From: Litchfieldia alkalitelluris | Lineage (GTDB): Bacteria; Bacillota; Bacilli; Bacillales; Bacillaceae_L | Length of the DNA stretch: 64,000 nucleotides | Direction of reading: 5' to 3' | Assembly: GCF_002019645.1 (NCBI RefSeq) | Contig: NZ_KV917374.1 | Coordinates: forward strand, 529,148-593,147 | Shown here: piece by piece, positions 30,537 through 39,060 of the stretch | Position numbering within the stretch: the stretch's first letter is position 1 | Layout of the letters: each line of letters opens with the position of its first letter | The notes under the pieces: model-generated | Told to the model about the DNA's origin: nothing | What the model saw: only the letters and a program-made list of their open reading frames with translations | Database searches by the model: none | Translations under genes and position numbers: made by a program

Positions 30537-30737
30537 ATGAAAACAGGTATTCATCCAAACTACAAAAAAGTAGCGGTGAAATGTGCTTGTGGAAACGAAT
30601 TTGAAACTGGTTCTGTAAACCAAGAGATACGCGTTGAGGTATGCTCAGAGTGTCATCCATTTTACACAGGACGTCAAAAATTCGCTGATGCAGGTGGACG
30701 TGTAGATAAATTCAACAAAAAATACGGTATTAAGTAA
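30537..30737 (+). CDS. rpmE: 50S ribosomal protein L31, zinc-binding type
   Basis: Large-subunit protein at the subunit interface. 66 residues with KCACGNEF and [15 protein letters not shown], giving the C-x-C and C-x-x-C zinc set of the C+ form (the one replaced by YtiA under zinc starvation in B. subtilis). The open frame starts at 30477, but GAAGGAG followed by the ATG at 30537 gives the standard [10 protein letters not shown] start; the ATG at 30528 is too near the ribosome binding site. Confidence 0.97.
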   Translation: MKTGIHPNYKKVAVKCACGNEFETGSVNQEIRVEVCSECHPFYTGRQKFADAGGRVDKFNKKYGIK

Positions 30738-30790
30738 TAACCGTTTTAACAATGTACTAAGTATAACCGCTTAGTCATGAACCTAGAGAA

Positions 30791-30826
30791 AACAGGCGAG
30801 TTAATCACTTCTCGCCTGTTTTTTTA
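30791..30826 (+). terminator. Terminator after rpmE
   Basis: Perfect 10-bp stem AACAGGCGAG (30791-30800) / CTCGCCTGTT (30811-30820) followed by T7. Confidence 0.93.
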
Positions 30827-30924
30827 CTTTGTAGATGACAAAGAAATAGTATACTTAAAATAGATGAAGATAGCCTTTTAAACTTATACCCTGTTAACCT
30901 TGATAGAATGACCTCATGCAAATA

Positions 30925-30995
30925 AAATTGCAGCCCGCGGTATCCCGTGAGTGAACTGCAGTGAATGAAGTTGTGAGACTAAGTCTTTTGAGGGT
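30925..30995 (+). repeat. Fragment of dispersed repeat family A
   Basis: GCAGCCCGCGGTATCCCGTG and GTGAACTGCAGTGAATGAAG, ending TTTTGAGGGTAGAC, correspond to the 3' third of the family. It is joined directly to the complete copy that follows. Confidence 0.5.
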
Positions 30996-30999
30996 AGAC

Positions 31000-31197
31000 T
31001 TCTATGCAAATGAAAATGTTTACCTCAGTGTGTAATGAGCGGAGAGCCTCCTCGTCGCCTCTGGCTCCTGCGGGATTTAGCCGGTTTCGGAAGACCCCGC
31101 AGGAGCCAGAGGCGACGAGGAGGCTCCCGGACCGCCCCGTGGAAAGCAGGTGGATCGTAGCGAATGGATCTCCAACCTATGGATTTTCAGGGTAGAC
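31000..31197 (+). repeat. Dispersed repeat family A, complete copy
   Basis: Order: ATGAAAATGTTTAC, TAATGAGCGGAGAGCC, a long stem (CCTCCTCGTCGCCTCTGGCT with its complement at about 31103-31122), GGCTCCTGCGGG/CCCGCAGGAGCC, CGGACCGCCCCGTGGAAAGC, GTGGATCGTAGCGAATGG and TTTTCAGGGTAGAC. In this copy the arms extend to over 25 bp, so a transcript would fold into one very stable hairpin. Confidence 0.85.
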
Positions 31198-31239
31198 CCC
31201 AATGCTAATAAAATTCGCACCATGGAGTATGGAAAATTA

Positions 31240-31390
31240 TACTTAGCTTAGTGTCTAGCTTCAGGCGCTATCGGCTCTCAGGTCTAAGACAATCCACCCT
31301 AGAAGGTTAAAGAGCAACCTTCTAGCCGGCTTGTCTTGTCTTATGCCTGTCGCCGTTGAACGAGAGCCTTCCGCATTTTTTTTTCAGGGT
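31240..31390 (+). repeat. Dispersed structured element, family B
   Basis: Begins TTAGTGTCTAGCTTCAGGCG, has a central hairpin AGAAGGTT-AAAGAGC-AACCTTCT (31301-31323), outer pairing of GTCTAAGACAA with TTGTCTTATGC-like sequence, and ends GAGAGCCTTCCGCA plus T9. It resembles, from memory, a roughly 150-bp element frequent between genes in Bacillus. The T run would let it act as a terminator ahead of tdk. Confidence 0.6.
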
Positions 31391-31489
31391 AGACTAAATA
31401 ATATGAGTAAATATTTATATAATAAAAAAAGTAAACTTTAAAATCTTCGTTAAACTAGTTTTTTTCTTAATGATAAGGAGAGAAGGTAC

Positions 31490-32059
31490 GTGGCACAATT
31501 ATTCTTCAAATATGGAGCAATGAATAGCGGAAAATCCATTGAAATTTTAAAAGTAGCACACAACTACGAGGAACAAAATAAACCAGTACTTATCTTTACT
31601 TCAGGAATTGATACAAGAGATGAAGTTGGATATGTATCAAGTCGAATTGGCTTTAAGCGGAAGGCAATCCCGATATTCACTGAAACAGATGTTTATGAAA
31701 TGGTGAAAGACTGTTCTCAAAAGCCATATTGTGTATTGGTGGATGAAGCACAATTTCTTAATAAAGATCATGTATTACAGTTAGCTAAAATTGTAGATGA
31801 GTTAGATATTCCAGTGATGGGATTCGGTTTGAAAAATGATTTTCAAAATGAACTTTTTGAAGGCAGCCAATACCTTCTTTTATATGCTGACAAAATCGAA
31901 GAAATGAAAACCATTTGTTGGTTCTGTGAGAAAAAAGCGATCATGAACCTACGTGTAGATGATGGAAAACCAGTTTATACAGGTGAACAAATTGTGATAG
32001 GCGGAAATGACTCCTATTACCCAGTATGCCGCAAATGCCATCAAAACCCACCACTATAA
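31490..32059 (+). CDS. tdk: Thymidine kinase, enterobacterial/streptococcal lineage
   Basis: Phosphorylates thymidine to dTMP in pyrimidine salvage. 189 residues: Walker A GAMNSGKS (residues 9-16), LVDEAQFL (Walker B with the catalytic Glu region), the lasso ICWFCEKKA and VCRKCHQNP giving four zinc Cys, and [11 protein letters not shown]. The opening [19 protein letters not shown] is closer to the E. coli and streptococcal enzymes than to B. subtilis Tdk (GSMFSGKSEELIRR type). It starts at GTG 31490 after AAGGAGAGAAGG. It stands at the standard tdk position after rpmE, so a lineage replacement at the locus is suggested. Confidence 0.93.
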   Translation: MAQLFFKYGAMNSGKSIEILKVAHNYEEQNKPVLIFTSGIDTRDEVGYVSSRIGFKRKAIPIFTETDVYEMVKDCSQKPYCVLVDEAQFLNKDHVLQLAKIVDELDIPVMGFGLKNDFQNELFEGSQYLLLYADKIEEMKTICWFCEKKAIMNLRVDDGKPVYTGEQIVIGGNDSYYPVCRKCHQNPPL

Positions 32060-32080
32060 AAAGCCGAAAAGGCTTTTTTT
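32058..32080 (+). terminator. Terminator after tdk
   Basis: AAAAGCC (32059-32065), GAAAA loop, GGCTTTTTTT; it overlaps the last codons of tdk. Confidence 0.9.
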
Positions 32081-32094
32081 ATTGACCTGAGAAG

Positions 32095-32165
32095 TCCCAG
32101 GACCGCCCCGGGGTACCCCACGAGTGAATCGCAGGGAATGGAACTCCATAACCTAGTTATTTTTA
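32095..32165 (+). repeat. Fragment of dispersed repeat family A
   Basis: CCAGGACCGCCCCGGGGTAC, GAATCGCAGGGAATGGAACT and TTATTTTTAGGCTAGAC are the 3' end of the family, directly before a complete copy. Confidence 0.6.
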
Positions 32166-32175
32166 GGCTAGACAT

Positions 32176-32392
32176 CCATGCTAAATAAATAAGTATTTCG
32201 CACCATGGGATATGAAAATGTTACTCCTCAGTGTGGAATGTGCGGAGAGCCACTTGACTCCTGCGGGATCTAGTGGTCTCGGGAGACCCCGCAGGAGCTC
32301 CCAGGCGACGAGGAGGCTCCCGGACCACCCCGCGGAAAGCAAGTGGATCGCAGGGCATGGAACTCCACTCCCCAGGTTATTTTCTTCCATAC
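32176..32392 (+). repeat. Dispersed repeat family A, complete copy
   Basis: CATGCTAAATAAATAAG, TTTCGCACCATGG, GAGCCACTTGACTCCTGCGG and its complement CCCGCAGGAG, GGCGACGAGGAGGCTCCCG, CCACCCCGCGGAAAGCAAGT, GGATCGCAGGGCATGGAACT. The outer CCACTTG/CAAGTGG pair encloses the inner CTCCTGCGGG/CCCGCAGGAG stem. Confidence 0.87.
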
Positions 32393-32491
32393 AAATGATG
32401 ATTTTAAATTTTAATATTGCAAACCCTAAAACATATAGGACTAAAGACCGAAATAATGGATAGGACTTATTAATGTGTAGGAGGGGATTAC

Positions 32492-34144
32492 ATGCTAAAG
32501 AATACAAAAGAGATGGTAGAGAATTTTTCGAAGGCGATATTATACTCCTCAAAGTCTGATGAAATTAATCGGTTAACAGAACTATATGAGTTAAATATTC
32601 TTGATACAAAAAAAGAAGAGCAATTCGACCGAATCACCAAATTAGTTAGCGATGTTTTTTCAGTCCCGACTGTGGTTATTTCTTTAATTGATGAAAAACG
32701 TCAATGGATGAAATCAGTAGTTGGCGTGGACGTAAATGAAACACCACGAGAGCAATCAATCTGTCAGCATGTGCTTGTTAATAAAAACCTTATGGTGATT
32801 GAGGATTTACAAAGAGATGAGCGTTTTCAAAATAATCCATTGGTGAAAGAATTTAATATTTCTTTTTATGCAGGCGCTCCACTTGTCACTGAAAAAGGAA
32901 ATATACTAGGAACACTTTGTCTAATTGATGTAAATAAAAGAATCTTTTCAAAAGTAGAAAGAGAACAGTTACAATCCTTTGCTAACTTAGCGGTTGATGC
33001 CATTGAAAGCAAAAAAAGCGTACATATTAATGAAGAGCTAAGAGAAAAGCTGATTGATGTAAATGCTAAATATAGCAACTTGGTTAATTCTATCAGTGAT
33101 GTCGTATTTCAACTAGATATAGTTGGAAACTGGACTTACCTAACACCTTCATGGGAAAAGTTAACAGGCTTTACTGTAAAAGAATCACTGAATACTCCAG
33201 CTATCCAATTTTTTAGTGAAGAAAGCCAATCCTTTTTAAGAAGTTTATTTGAGCAGTTTCCTACTAGATATGAGGAAACCTATACATATACACTGAAATT
33301 TTATACACATTCTAAAATTCAAAAATTTGTTCGAGTGAATGCCTCTATTTTAACGAATAAAGAAAATGAAATTACTGGAATGACGGGCACGTTATCGGAT
33401 ATAACAGATATGGTTGAATTAGAGCAGGAAAGAAAAAGAGATTTGGAAGTTGCTCGGTCAGTTCAGGGCTCGGTCCTTAGCCCACCACTACATGATGAGA
33501 GGATACAAATAAATAGTGAATATCGTCCCTCATTAGAGCTATCTGGTGATATGTATTATTGGGAAAAAATAAGTCCTACGACATACGGCGTGTTCTTAAT
33601 GGATGTTATGGGGCACGGTGTTTCAAGCTCCTTAATCAGTATGAGTATCAGGTCTCTTTTAAAAGGGTTAGTTACAAGAGTTCAGGATCCTGTGAAGATT
33701 ACAGAAGAGTTAAATCGGCATATGAAGGAATTGATTGGGACTGGAGAAGGAGTGATTACTTACTTTACGTCCATTTGCCTTTTGGTTAATACTAGTGAAA
33801 AAATAATTGAATATGTCAATGCTGGTCACCCTTTTGGTATTGTTAGTGTGGATCGAACGAACATTATAGAGATTAATAAGGGTAGTATTCCTGTTGGACT
33901 AATTGAGCAACCGCCGATTGAAAAAGGGAGGATTTCCTATGATAAAGAGGCAACAATTGTTCTTTATACAGATGGACTAAGTGAAGTGAGTGAGACGAAA
34001 AATACAAAAGAACTCATTATAAAAATGCTTGAAAACCATCAAAGCAGTGAGAAGCAAAGTCTAGCCAATAAAATATTGAAAAGTTGTACATTGCCCCAAA
34101 AACTTCCTGACGATATTTGTGTTATTTCAATAGACTTAGAATAA
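32492..34144 (+). CDS. GAF-PAS sensor with C-terminal PP2C (SpoIIE/RsbU-type) phosphatase
   Basis: Cytoplasmic signalling phosphatase of 550 residues. An N-terminal GAF domain (about 30-175) shows DEKRQWMKSVVG, SICQHVL and YAGAPLVTEKGNILGTLCLID; a PAS domain (about 195-320) has FQLDIVGNWTYLTPSWEKLTG; the PPM catalytic domain (about 345-550) contains the metal-binding LSGDMYYWEKI, GVFLMDVMGHGVSSSLISM, NAGHPFGIV and LYTDGLSE. Such enzymes dephosphorylate anti-anti-sigma proteins; none is encoded nearby, so the target is unknown. AGGAGGGGA precedes the ATG. It sits between tdk and the lipoprotein gene, away from any rsb operon. Confidence 0.9.
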   Translation: MLKNTKEMVENFSKAILYSSKSDEINRLTELYELNILDTKKEEQFDRITKLVSDVFSVPTVVISLIDEKRQWMKSVVGVDVNETPREQSICQHVLVNKNLMVIEDLQRDERFQNNPLVKEFNISFYAGAPLVTEKGNILGTLCLIDVNKRIFSKVEREQLQSFANLAVDAIESKKSVHINEELREKLIDVNAKYSNLVNSISDVVFQLDIVGNWTYLTPSWEKLTGFTVKESLNTPAIQFFSEESQSFLRSLFEQFPTRYEETYTYTLKFYTHSKIQKFVRVNASILTNKENEITGMTGTLSDITDMVELEQERKRDLEVARSVQGSVLSPPLHDERIQINSEYRPSLELSGDMYYWEKISPTTYGVFLMDVMGHGVSSSLISMSIRSLLKGLVTRVQDPVKITEELNRHMKELIGTGEGVITYFTSICLLVNTSEKIIEYVNAGHPFGIVSVDRTNIIEINKGSIPVGLIEQPPIEKGRISYDKEATIVLYTDGLSEVSETKNTKELIIKMLENHQSSEKQSLANKILKSCTLPQKLPDDICVISIDLE

Positions 34145-34200
34145 AAACCCATCAATATTTATTTTTTTCATAGGGTAACCTAGCAAGTAGGAGGTGCTGT

Positions 34201-34641
34201 ATGAAAAAAATTATTACTTGTATGACGATGATATTCCTTTTGGCTGGCTGTAACTGGAATCCTAATAATGAATATCATGCTCAGCGTGAAGATAGAGATG
34301 GAACAAACTTGATGCAAAGTGGAACAAGAAAGCACGGTTTTTATCAAATGAACCGAAGAGATGAAGATTATAATACAAATAAAAACCCACACTTTATTGA
34401 CCTAACTGAAAACCGTCCAACGATTGGTGATGATCAGCATAAAATTGCTGAAACAATCGACGACTTAACAGAATATAGACCAGGCTCCGTCATTATCAAT
34501 GGCCATAATGCATATGTTACAGCCCATACCGATAAAAACCTTTCTGACAAAGAAAGAAAAAGTGAAGAAAAGAAACTTTATAAAACGATTGTGAGATCTG
34601 TACCTAGATATGATATTCATGTGACAATTAAAGGAGATTAA
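34201..34641 (+). CDS. YhcN/YlaJ-family sporulation lipoprotein
   Basis: 146 residues. Lipoprotein signal peptide MKKIITCMTMIFLLAGC with lipobox LAGC at residues 14-17, then a polar linker and the YhcN/YlaJ domain with IAETIDDLTEYRPGSVIING, AYVTAHTD and VPRYDIHVTIKGD. Members are membrane or spore-associated and often under forespore control; the molecular role is unknown. AGGAGGTG precedes the ATG. It is 56 bp after the phosphatase and probably cotranscribed, with a terminator behind. Confidence 0.85.
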   Translation: MKKIITCMTMIFLLAGCNWNPNNEYHAQREDRDGTNLMQSGTRKHGFYQMNRRDEDYNTNKNPHFIDLTENRPTIGDDQHKIAETIDDLTEYRPGSVIINGHNAYVTAHTDKNLSDKERKSEEKKLYKTIVRSVPRYDIHVTIKGD

Positions 34642-34643
34642 TA

Positions 34644-34682
34644 AAAAAGGGCTATCCTGAATGAGAGAGGATAGCTTTTATT
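34644..34682 (+). terminator. Terminator after the lipoprotein gene
   Basis: GCTATCCT (34651-34658) pairs with AGGATAGC (34668-34675), with A-rich left and TTTTA right flanks. Confidence 0.85.
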
Positions 34683-34699
34683 CATTAGCCTTAAATTTA

Positions 34700-34865
34700 A
34701 AGACTACACTGAAAATAACTTAGGTAGTGGGGTTTCCATTCGCTGCGATCCACCTGCTTTCCGCGGGCGCGTGAGCCTCCTCGTGGCTCCTGCGGGGTCT
34801 CACGAGTTGCTAGATCCCGGAGGACTCAGGTGGCTCTCCGCTCATGCCACACTTAGGAAGTACTC
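34700..34865 (-). repeat. Dispersed repeat family A, complete copy in reverse orientation
   Basis: Reads as the complement: GGGTTTCCATTCGCTGCGAT, CCACCTGCTTTCCGCGGGC, GTGAGCCTCCTCGTGGCTCC, TGCGGGGTCTCACGAG, GGTGGCTCTCCGCTCATGCC. The only complete copy in this orientation here; it lies 35 bp from the end of racA and so may serve as a two-sided terminator. Confidence 0.85.
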
Positions 34866-34901
34866 TAATTTCATTCCCCAATTTGTATGGGTATTACCCT
34901 G

Positions 34902-35429
34902 TTAAAAGAACAGGCTCAGCGCTTTTGTTTTTTTCGCTCTTGGTAATGTAATAGGTGAATCGTTTGTGGGTTCTGCACTTCTTTTCGTATCAAGTAGTGT
35001 TTTTTTCTCCTTTTCTAAATCCTGAATATAGGCTTCAAGTTTTTCGACCTTTTGGTTTAACTCATCAATTTCTCGTCGATGTTGCAATAATTGGTAAGAA
35101 ACAACCTCACTTGCTTTTCGTTCAATATTTTTTTCGTTACGTTCAATTCGTTCAAGTAAGCTTGAAATTTGTTGTTGTAGTGGGTGCTCAGTCGTTTTTA
35201 TCATAGTGTTACGTAAAATCCCCTTTCTTGGAGTATTGATTTTAATCTCGTGTTTCGGTCTTCCGCTCGCGACGTGATCACGAATTTGACAAAAAAATGT
35301 ATAGTCTTCATCGGTGAAAACATAATGTCCATGCTCATTTTTATTACAATGCAAATCAAAAAACTTTATCCATTTCCGTATCGTCCTAATGGAGACACCA
35401 ACTTTGGCGGCAAGTGCAGCAGTATTCAT
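34902..35429 (-). CDS. racA: Chromosome-anchoring protein RacA
   Basis: Binds origin-proximal DNA and links it to DivIVA at the cell poles so that the chromosome becomes axially aligned during sporulation. 175 residues: N-terminal MerR-like winged HTH (MNTAALAAKVGVSIRTIRKW, residues 1-20, to about 55), a charged linker, then a coiled coil (about 90-150) containing SYQLLQHRREIDELNQKVEK, a stretch nearly identical in RacA proteins, and a basic C terminus. The open frame begins at 35438, but AAGGGAG stands 8 bases before the ATG at 35427-35429. It is divergent from prfA; in B. subtilis it lies in the same neighbourhood. Confidence 0.9.
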   Translation of the reverse strand: MNTAALAAKVGVSIRTIRKWIKFFDLHCNKNEHGHYVFTDEDYTFFCQIRDHVASGRPKHEIKINTPRKGILRNTMIKTTEHPLQQQISSLLERIERNEKNIERKASEVVSYQLLQHRREIDELNQKVEKLEAYIQDLEKEKKTLLDTKRSAEPTNDSPITLPRAKKTKALSLFF

Positions 35430-35802
35430 GAACAACACTCCCTTTTCCTTAATACATAGGATTTCTTCATTTCTGGTAACTTATCCTTTACATAAGACAA
35501 AACTAGAAGTAATTCGGCAAAGAAAGTAGTTATTTTACAAAAAGTTTTTATCATTCGACGTTCTAACGCTCATTCGTGGGTGGATGAGGAGAGGCAGCGT
35601 TTGTGAAATCTGAGCTGTCTTTATGGGAATCGTGGCTTAGAATATGACAATTTAAATAAATAGTTAGCACCGGATTATTATAGTCGTCTTATTCTTAAGA
35701 TCGTTCATGGAGTAACTTCAGATTTATGTGAATTTGCTTTGACGCTTTGCATATCCTATACTATACTTAGAATGTTATGGACTAAAATTAGAGGTGAATG
35801 AT
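35430..35802 (+). other. Intergenic region between divergent racA and prfA
   Basis: 373 bp. It contains the racA ribosome binding site at the left and the prfA promoter at 35739-35767. Around 35570-35600 a CGCTCATTCGTGGGTGGATG stretch may be a worn fragment of a repeat. No gene. Confidence 0.45.
35739..35767 (+). promoter_or_regulatory. prfA promoter
   Basis: TTGACG (35739-35744), 17-bp spacer, TATACT (35762-35767), 35 bp before the coding start: a good sigma-A site. Confidence 0.82.
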
Positions 35803-36870
35803 GTGTTTGACCGTTTAGAAGCTGTAGAAGCACGTTATGAAAAGTTGAATGAATTGTTAAGCGATCCTGATATCGTTAACGATACAACGAAACTACGTGA
35901 TTATTCAAAAGAACAATCAGATATTCAAGAAACTGTTGAAGCATATAGAGAATATAAAGAAGTTAAAGAACAACTAGATGGTGCAAAAGCTATGCTGGAA
36001 GAAAAACTTGATGCTGAAATGCGTGAAATGGTAAAAGAGGAAATTGGAGAACTTCAAGATCGTGAGGAAGAACTTCAAGAACGCCTTCGTATTCTTTTAT
36101 TACCAAAAGATCCGAATGATGATAAAAACGTAATTATGGAAATTCGAGGAGCAGCTGGTGGAGATGAAGCTGCATTATTTGCAGGTGACTTGTACCGTAT
36201 GTACAGCCGTTTTGCTGAAGTGCAAGGCTGGAAAACGGAAGTGATGGAAGCATCTTCTACTGGTGTTGGTGGTTATAAGGAAATTATCTTTATGATCAAT
36301 GGTAAAGGAGCTTATTCAAAGCTGAAGTTTGAAAATGGAGCACACCGCGTACAACGTGTCCCTGAAACGGAATCTGGTGGCCGTATTCACACTTCGACTG
36401 CTACGGTTGCTGTTTTACCTGAAGCAGAAGAAGTTGAGGTTGATATCCACGACAAAGATATCCGTGTAGATACGTTTGCATCCAGTGGCCCTGGAGGACA
36501 AAGTGTTAATACAACCATGTCAGCTGTTCGTTTAACTCACTTACCAACAGGTGTTGTTGTTTCATGTCAGGATGAAAAATCACAAATTAAAAATAAAGAA
36601 AAAGCAATGAAGGTATTACGTGCTCGTGTATATGATAAATTTCAACGTGAAGCACAAGCTGAATATGATCAAAACCGTAAACAAGCTGTTGGAACAGGTG
36701 ACCGTTCAGAGCGTATCCGTACGTATAATTTCCCGCAAAATCGTGTAACAGATCATCGTATCGGTTTAACGATTCAAAAACTCGACCAGATCCTAACTGG
36801 TAAGCTTGATGAAGTGATTAATACATTAATTATGGAAGATCAAGCATTAAAAATGGAGCAAGCAGAGTAA
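35803..36870 (+). CDS. prfA: Peptide chain release factor 1
   Basis: Recognises UAA and UAG and triggers peptide release. 355 residues. The PxT codon-recognition motif appears as [12 protein letters not shown] and the catalytic tripeptide in [12 protein letters not shown]. An earlier in-frame GTG (35794) lies inside the GAGGTGA ribosome binding site; the GTG at 35803 gives [18 protein letters not shown], matching MLDRL of B. subtilis. It overlaps prmC (whose product methylates the GGQ glutamine) by one base, TAATG. Confidence 0.97.
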   Translation: MFDRLEAVEARYEKLNELLSDPDIVNDTTKLRDYSKEQSDIQETVEAYREYKEVKEQLDGAKAMLEEKLDAEMREMVKEEIGELQDREEELQERLRILLLPKDPNDDKNVIMEIRGAAGGDEAALFAGDLYRMYSRFAEVQGWKTEVMEASSTGVGGYKEIIFMINGKGAYSKLKFENGAHRVQRVPETESGGRIHTSTATVAVLPEAEEVEVDIHDKDIRVDTFASSGPGGQSVNTTMSAVRLTHLPTGVVVSCQDEKSQIKNKEKAMKVLRARVYDKFQREAQAEYDQNRKQAVGTGDRSERIRTYNFPQNRVTDHRIGLTIQKLDQILTGKLDEVINTLIMEDQALKMEQAE

Positions 36871-37733
36871 TGCAATTTACAAAAGTGTACGAAGCCCTAA
36901 ACTGGGCTTCTTCTTTTTTACGAGAAAATGGCCGGGATGAAAATGCGGGAGAGTTATTGCTTCAATTTCTTTTGAAAATGGAAAGGTCAAAGCTATTAGC
37001 TGAACTAAGAGAGAGCTTAAATTCAGAGGTATCCGAAGAATTTATTGACGGTATTAAGAAAATTGCCGGAGGATACCCACTGCAATATTTAATTGGCTTT
37101 GAGGAATTTTACGGAAGGCAATTTTTTGTAAATGAAGAAGTGTTAATTCCAAGGCCTGAAACAGAAGAATTAGTACTTGGTGTGCTTACTCGAATGAGAA
37201 AGTTTTATAAGGACGAAGTGGTTGAAATTGTTGATGTGGGGACAGGTAGCGGTGCGATTGCAATTACCCTTGATTTAGAGCAAACCAATGCAAAGCTTTA
37301 TACAGTTGATATTGCACAAGAGTCACTTCAAGTTGCGCGTGAAAATGCGGAAACCTTAGGTGCAAATGTTACATTTCTTCATGGAGATTTATTGTCCCCT
37401 TTGATACAACAAGGAATCAAGGTAGATATCGTCGTATCAAATCCTCCGTATATTCCTGAAGAAGATATGCTGACTTTATCTACGGTTGTTAAGGATCATG
37501 AACCTGTTCGTGCATTAGTTGGTGGTAAGGATGGTCTAGATTTTTACCGACGTTTTATGGAAGAAATTCCACTCGTATTAAAGTCAAAGGGAATTGTCGC
37601 CTTCGAGGTTGGGGTTGGTCAAGGAGACCAGGTTGCAGCTTTGCTTCATGAAGCATTTCCTGATGCAGAGGTAGAAGTAGTAAATGATATTAATGGAAAA
37701 GACAGAATGGTTTTTGCTGAAATTGGATTCTAA
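36870..37733 (+). CDS. prmC: Release factor glutamine methyltransferase PrmC
   Basis: Methylates the GGQ glutamine of RF1 and RF2 with SAM. 287 residues: N-terminal helical bundle (1-75), then a Rossmann methyltransferase with VDVGTGSGAIAITL (about residue 118) and the NPPY signature in VVSNPPYIPEEDM (about 190). Start codon overlaps the prfA stop, a translationally coupled pair as in most bacteria. Confidence 0.96.
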   Translation: MQFTKVYEALNWASSFLRENGRDENAGELLLQFLLKMERSKLLAELRESLNSEVSEEFIDGIKKIAGGYPLQYLIGFEEFYGRQFFVNEEVLIPRPETEELVLGVLTRMRKFYKDEVVEIVDVGTGSGAIAITLDLEQTNAKLYTVDIAQESLQVARENAETLGANVTFLHGDLLSPLIQQGIKVDIVVSNPPYIPEEDMLTLSTVVKDHEPVRALVGGKDGLDFYRRFMEEIPLVLKSKGIVAFEVGVGQGDQVAALLHEAFPDAEVEVVNDINGKDRMVFAEIGF

Positions 37734-37885
37734 GTAAAGGTGGTGTGTTAATCCACCTTTACTAAAAGTGACTATTAGTTTTCTTGTAATCTAGTGAAAG
37801 AATAAATACTAGATTTTTTTATTTTACTAGTTTAAGAAATTATTTTCTTGTCCACACTGTTTGACAGAGGGGACGGTGCTAGAAA

Positions 37886-38509
37886 ATGAAAATGAAAAAA
37901 CAAACAATGATTTTTATTTACATAGTATTAATGTTAATTGGAGCAAATGCAGGTGTGTTTGCGAATAAGCCTGAAGGACAAGCAAATGGTCAGTTAATGA
38001 TACCCGATGAAGCGATTCGCTTACGTATTTTAGCAAATAGTGATTCAGAGAAAGACCAAAAACTAAAGAGAATAATTAGAGATGAAGTAAATAAAGAAAT
38101 TACTACTTGGGTTGAAGATCTAACATCAATTGAGGATGCTAGAGAACTAATTAAAAGTCGTTTAGATGAAATAGAAGAAATAGTGGCAGAAGTGCTAGAA
38201 CGAGAAAATAGCCCGCAAGATTATAATGTGGATTTTGGGAATGTAGACTTTCCAACAAAGCTTTATGGAAAATTCTTATACCCAGCCGGTCAATATGAAG
38301 CGATTTTGATTACGTTAGGTGAAGGAAATGGCTCAAATTGGTGGTGTGTTTTATTCCCACCATTGTGCTTCTTGGATTTCTCAAACGGTGAAGCAGTAGA
38401 CACTAGTGAAAAAGAGAAAGAAGAGAAACCAAAAGTAGAAGAAGAAAAGAAGGAAGAAACAGAGGTTAAGTTCTTTATTGTCGAGTTTTTCACCTCATTA
38501 TTTAGTTAA
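37886..38509 (+). CDS. spoIIR: Stage II sporulation protein R
   Basis: Signal protein made in the forespore and exported to the intermembrane space, where it makes SpoIIGA process pro-sigma-E in the mother cell. 207 residues: signal peptide with KKQTMIFIYIVLMLIGANAG, then IPDEAIRLRILANSDSEKDQ, the family hallmark, and GNVDFPTKLYGKFLYPAGQY and WWCVLFPPLCFLDFS. A Glu/Lys-rich stretch precedes the C terminus. The Shine-Dalgarno GAGGGG is about 13 bases from ATG 37886, so the next Met (37892) is possible. A sigma-F promoter is expected, but I could not place one with confidence. Confidence 0.95.
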   Translation: MKMKKQTMIFIYIVLMLIGANAGVFANKPEGQANGQLMIPDEAIRLRILANSDSEKDQKLKRIIRDEVNKEITTWVEDLTSIEDARELIKSRLDEIEEIVAEVLERENSPQDYNVDFGNVDFPTKLYGKFLYPAGQYEAILITLGEGNGSNWWCVLFPPLCFLDFSNGEAVDTSEKEKEEKPKVEEEKKEETEVKFFIVEFFTSLFS

Positions 38510-38590
38510 ATTCTAGTAAAGTGTTCTATTTCTCATTTGACCTCATAGATTAGATGTATAAAGTTAAATCTAGCAGATGGGGTGGAAATA

Positions 38591-39034
38591 ATGAGAGAAA
38601 ATATACGAATTGCTACAGAAAATGATATTGATGTTGTGAAGGACTTTTTAGGAAGGTCAGAGGTTAGCTCAGAAGGTGTTGAATCTATTATTGACCATTT
38701 TATTATAATGGAAGATGAGCTAGGTAAGCTTCAGGCTACGCTTGGAGTGGAGAGAATTGGTAAGGATGGATTATTAAGATCACTGGTTGTGACTTCTAAT
38801 ATAGAACAAACGCAAATACTAACTTTATTTAAAAGTGCGGTATCACTTGCTAAGCACAAGGAAATGCAAGATTTGTACTTGGTTACGAATCGAGAAGCCT
38901 CAGTTGTCTTTTTTACAATGTTAGGCTTTTCTAGGGTTGATGAAGTGGAGATTCCAGAAACAGTGTTATATTCACAGCATATTAGACAAATCGCACAAAC
39001 AGATCAAGCCATTTTTATGAAAACATCACTTTAA
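38591..39034 (+). CDS. ywlB: GNAT-fold acetyltransferase-like protein YwlB
   Basis: 147 residues, GNAT fold, found beside ywlC in Bacillaceae; substrate unknown. The acetyl-CoA strand region is LGVERIGKDGLLRSLVV, but the usual Q/RxxGxG loop is replaced by SNIEQTQI, so CoA binding may be altered. A late strand carries VVFFTMLGFSRVDEVEIP. The frame opens at GTG 38582, but GGGGTGG before ATG 38591 fixes the start. A palindrome containing DnaA boxes acts as terminator behind it. Confidence 0.82.
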   Translation: MRENIRIATENDIDVVKDFLGRSEVSSEGVESIIDHFIIMEDELGKLQATLGVERIGKDGLLRSLVVTSNIEQTQILTLFKSAVSLAKHKEMQDLYLVTNREASVVFFTMLGFSRVDEVEIPETVLYSQHIRQIAQTDQAIFMKTSL

Positions 39035-39060
39035 GGTGTATAAGTAAGAAAAAACTGCGC

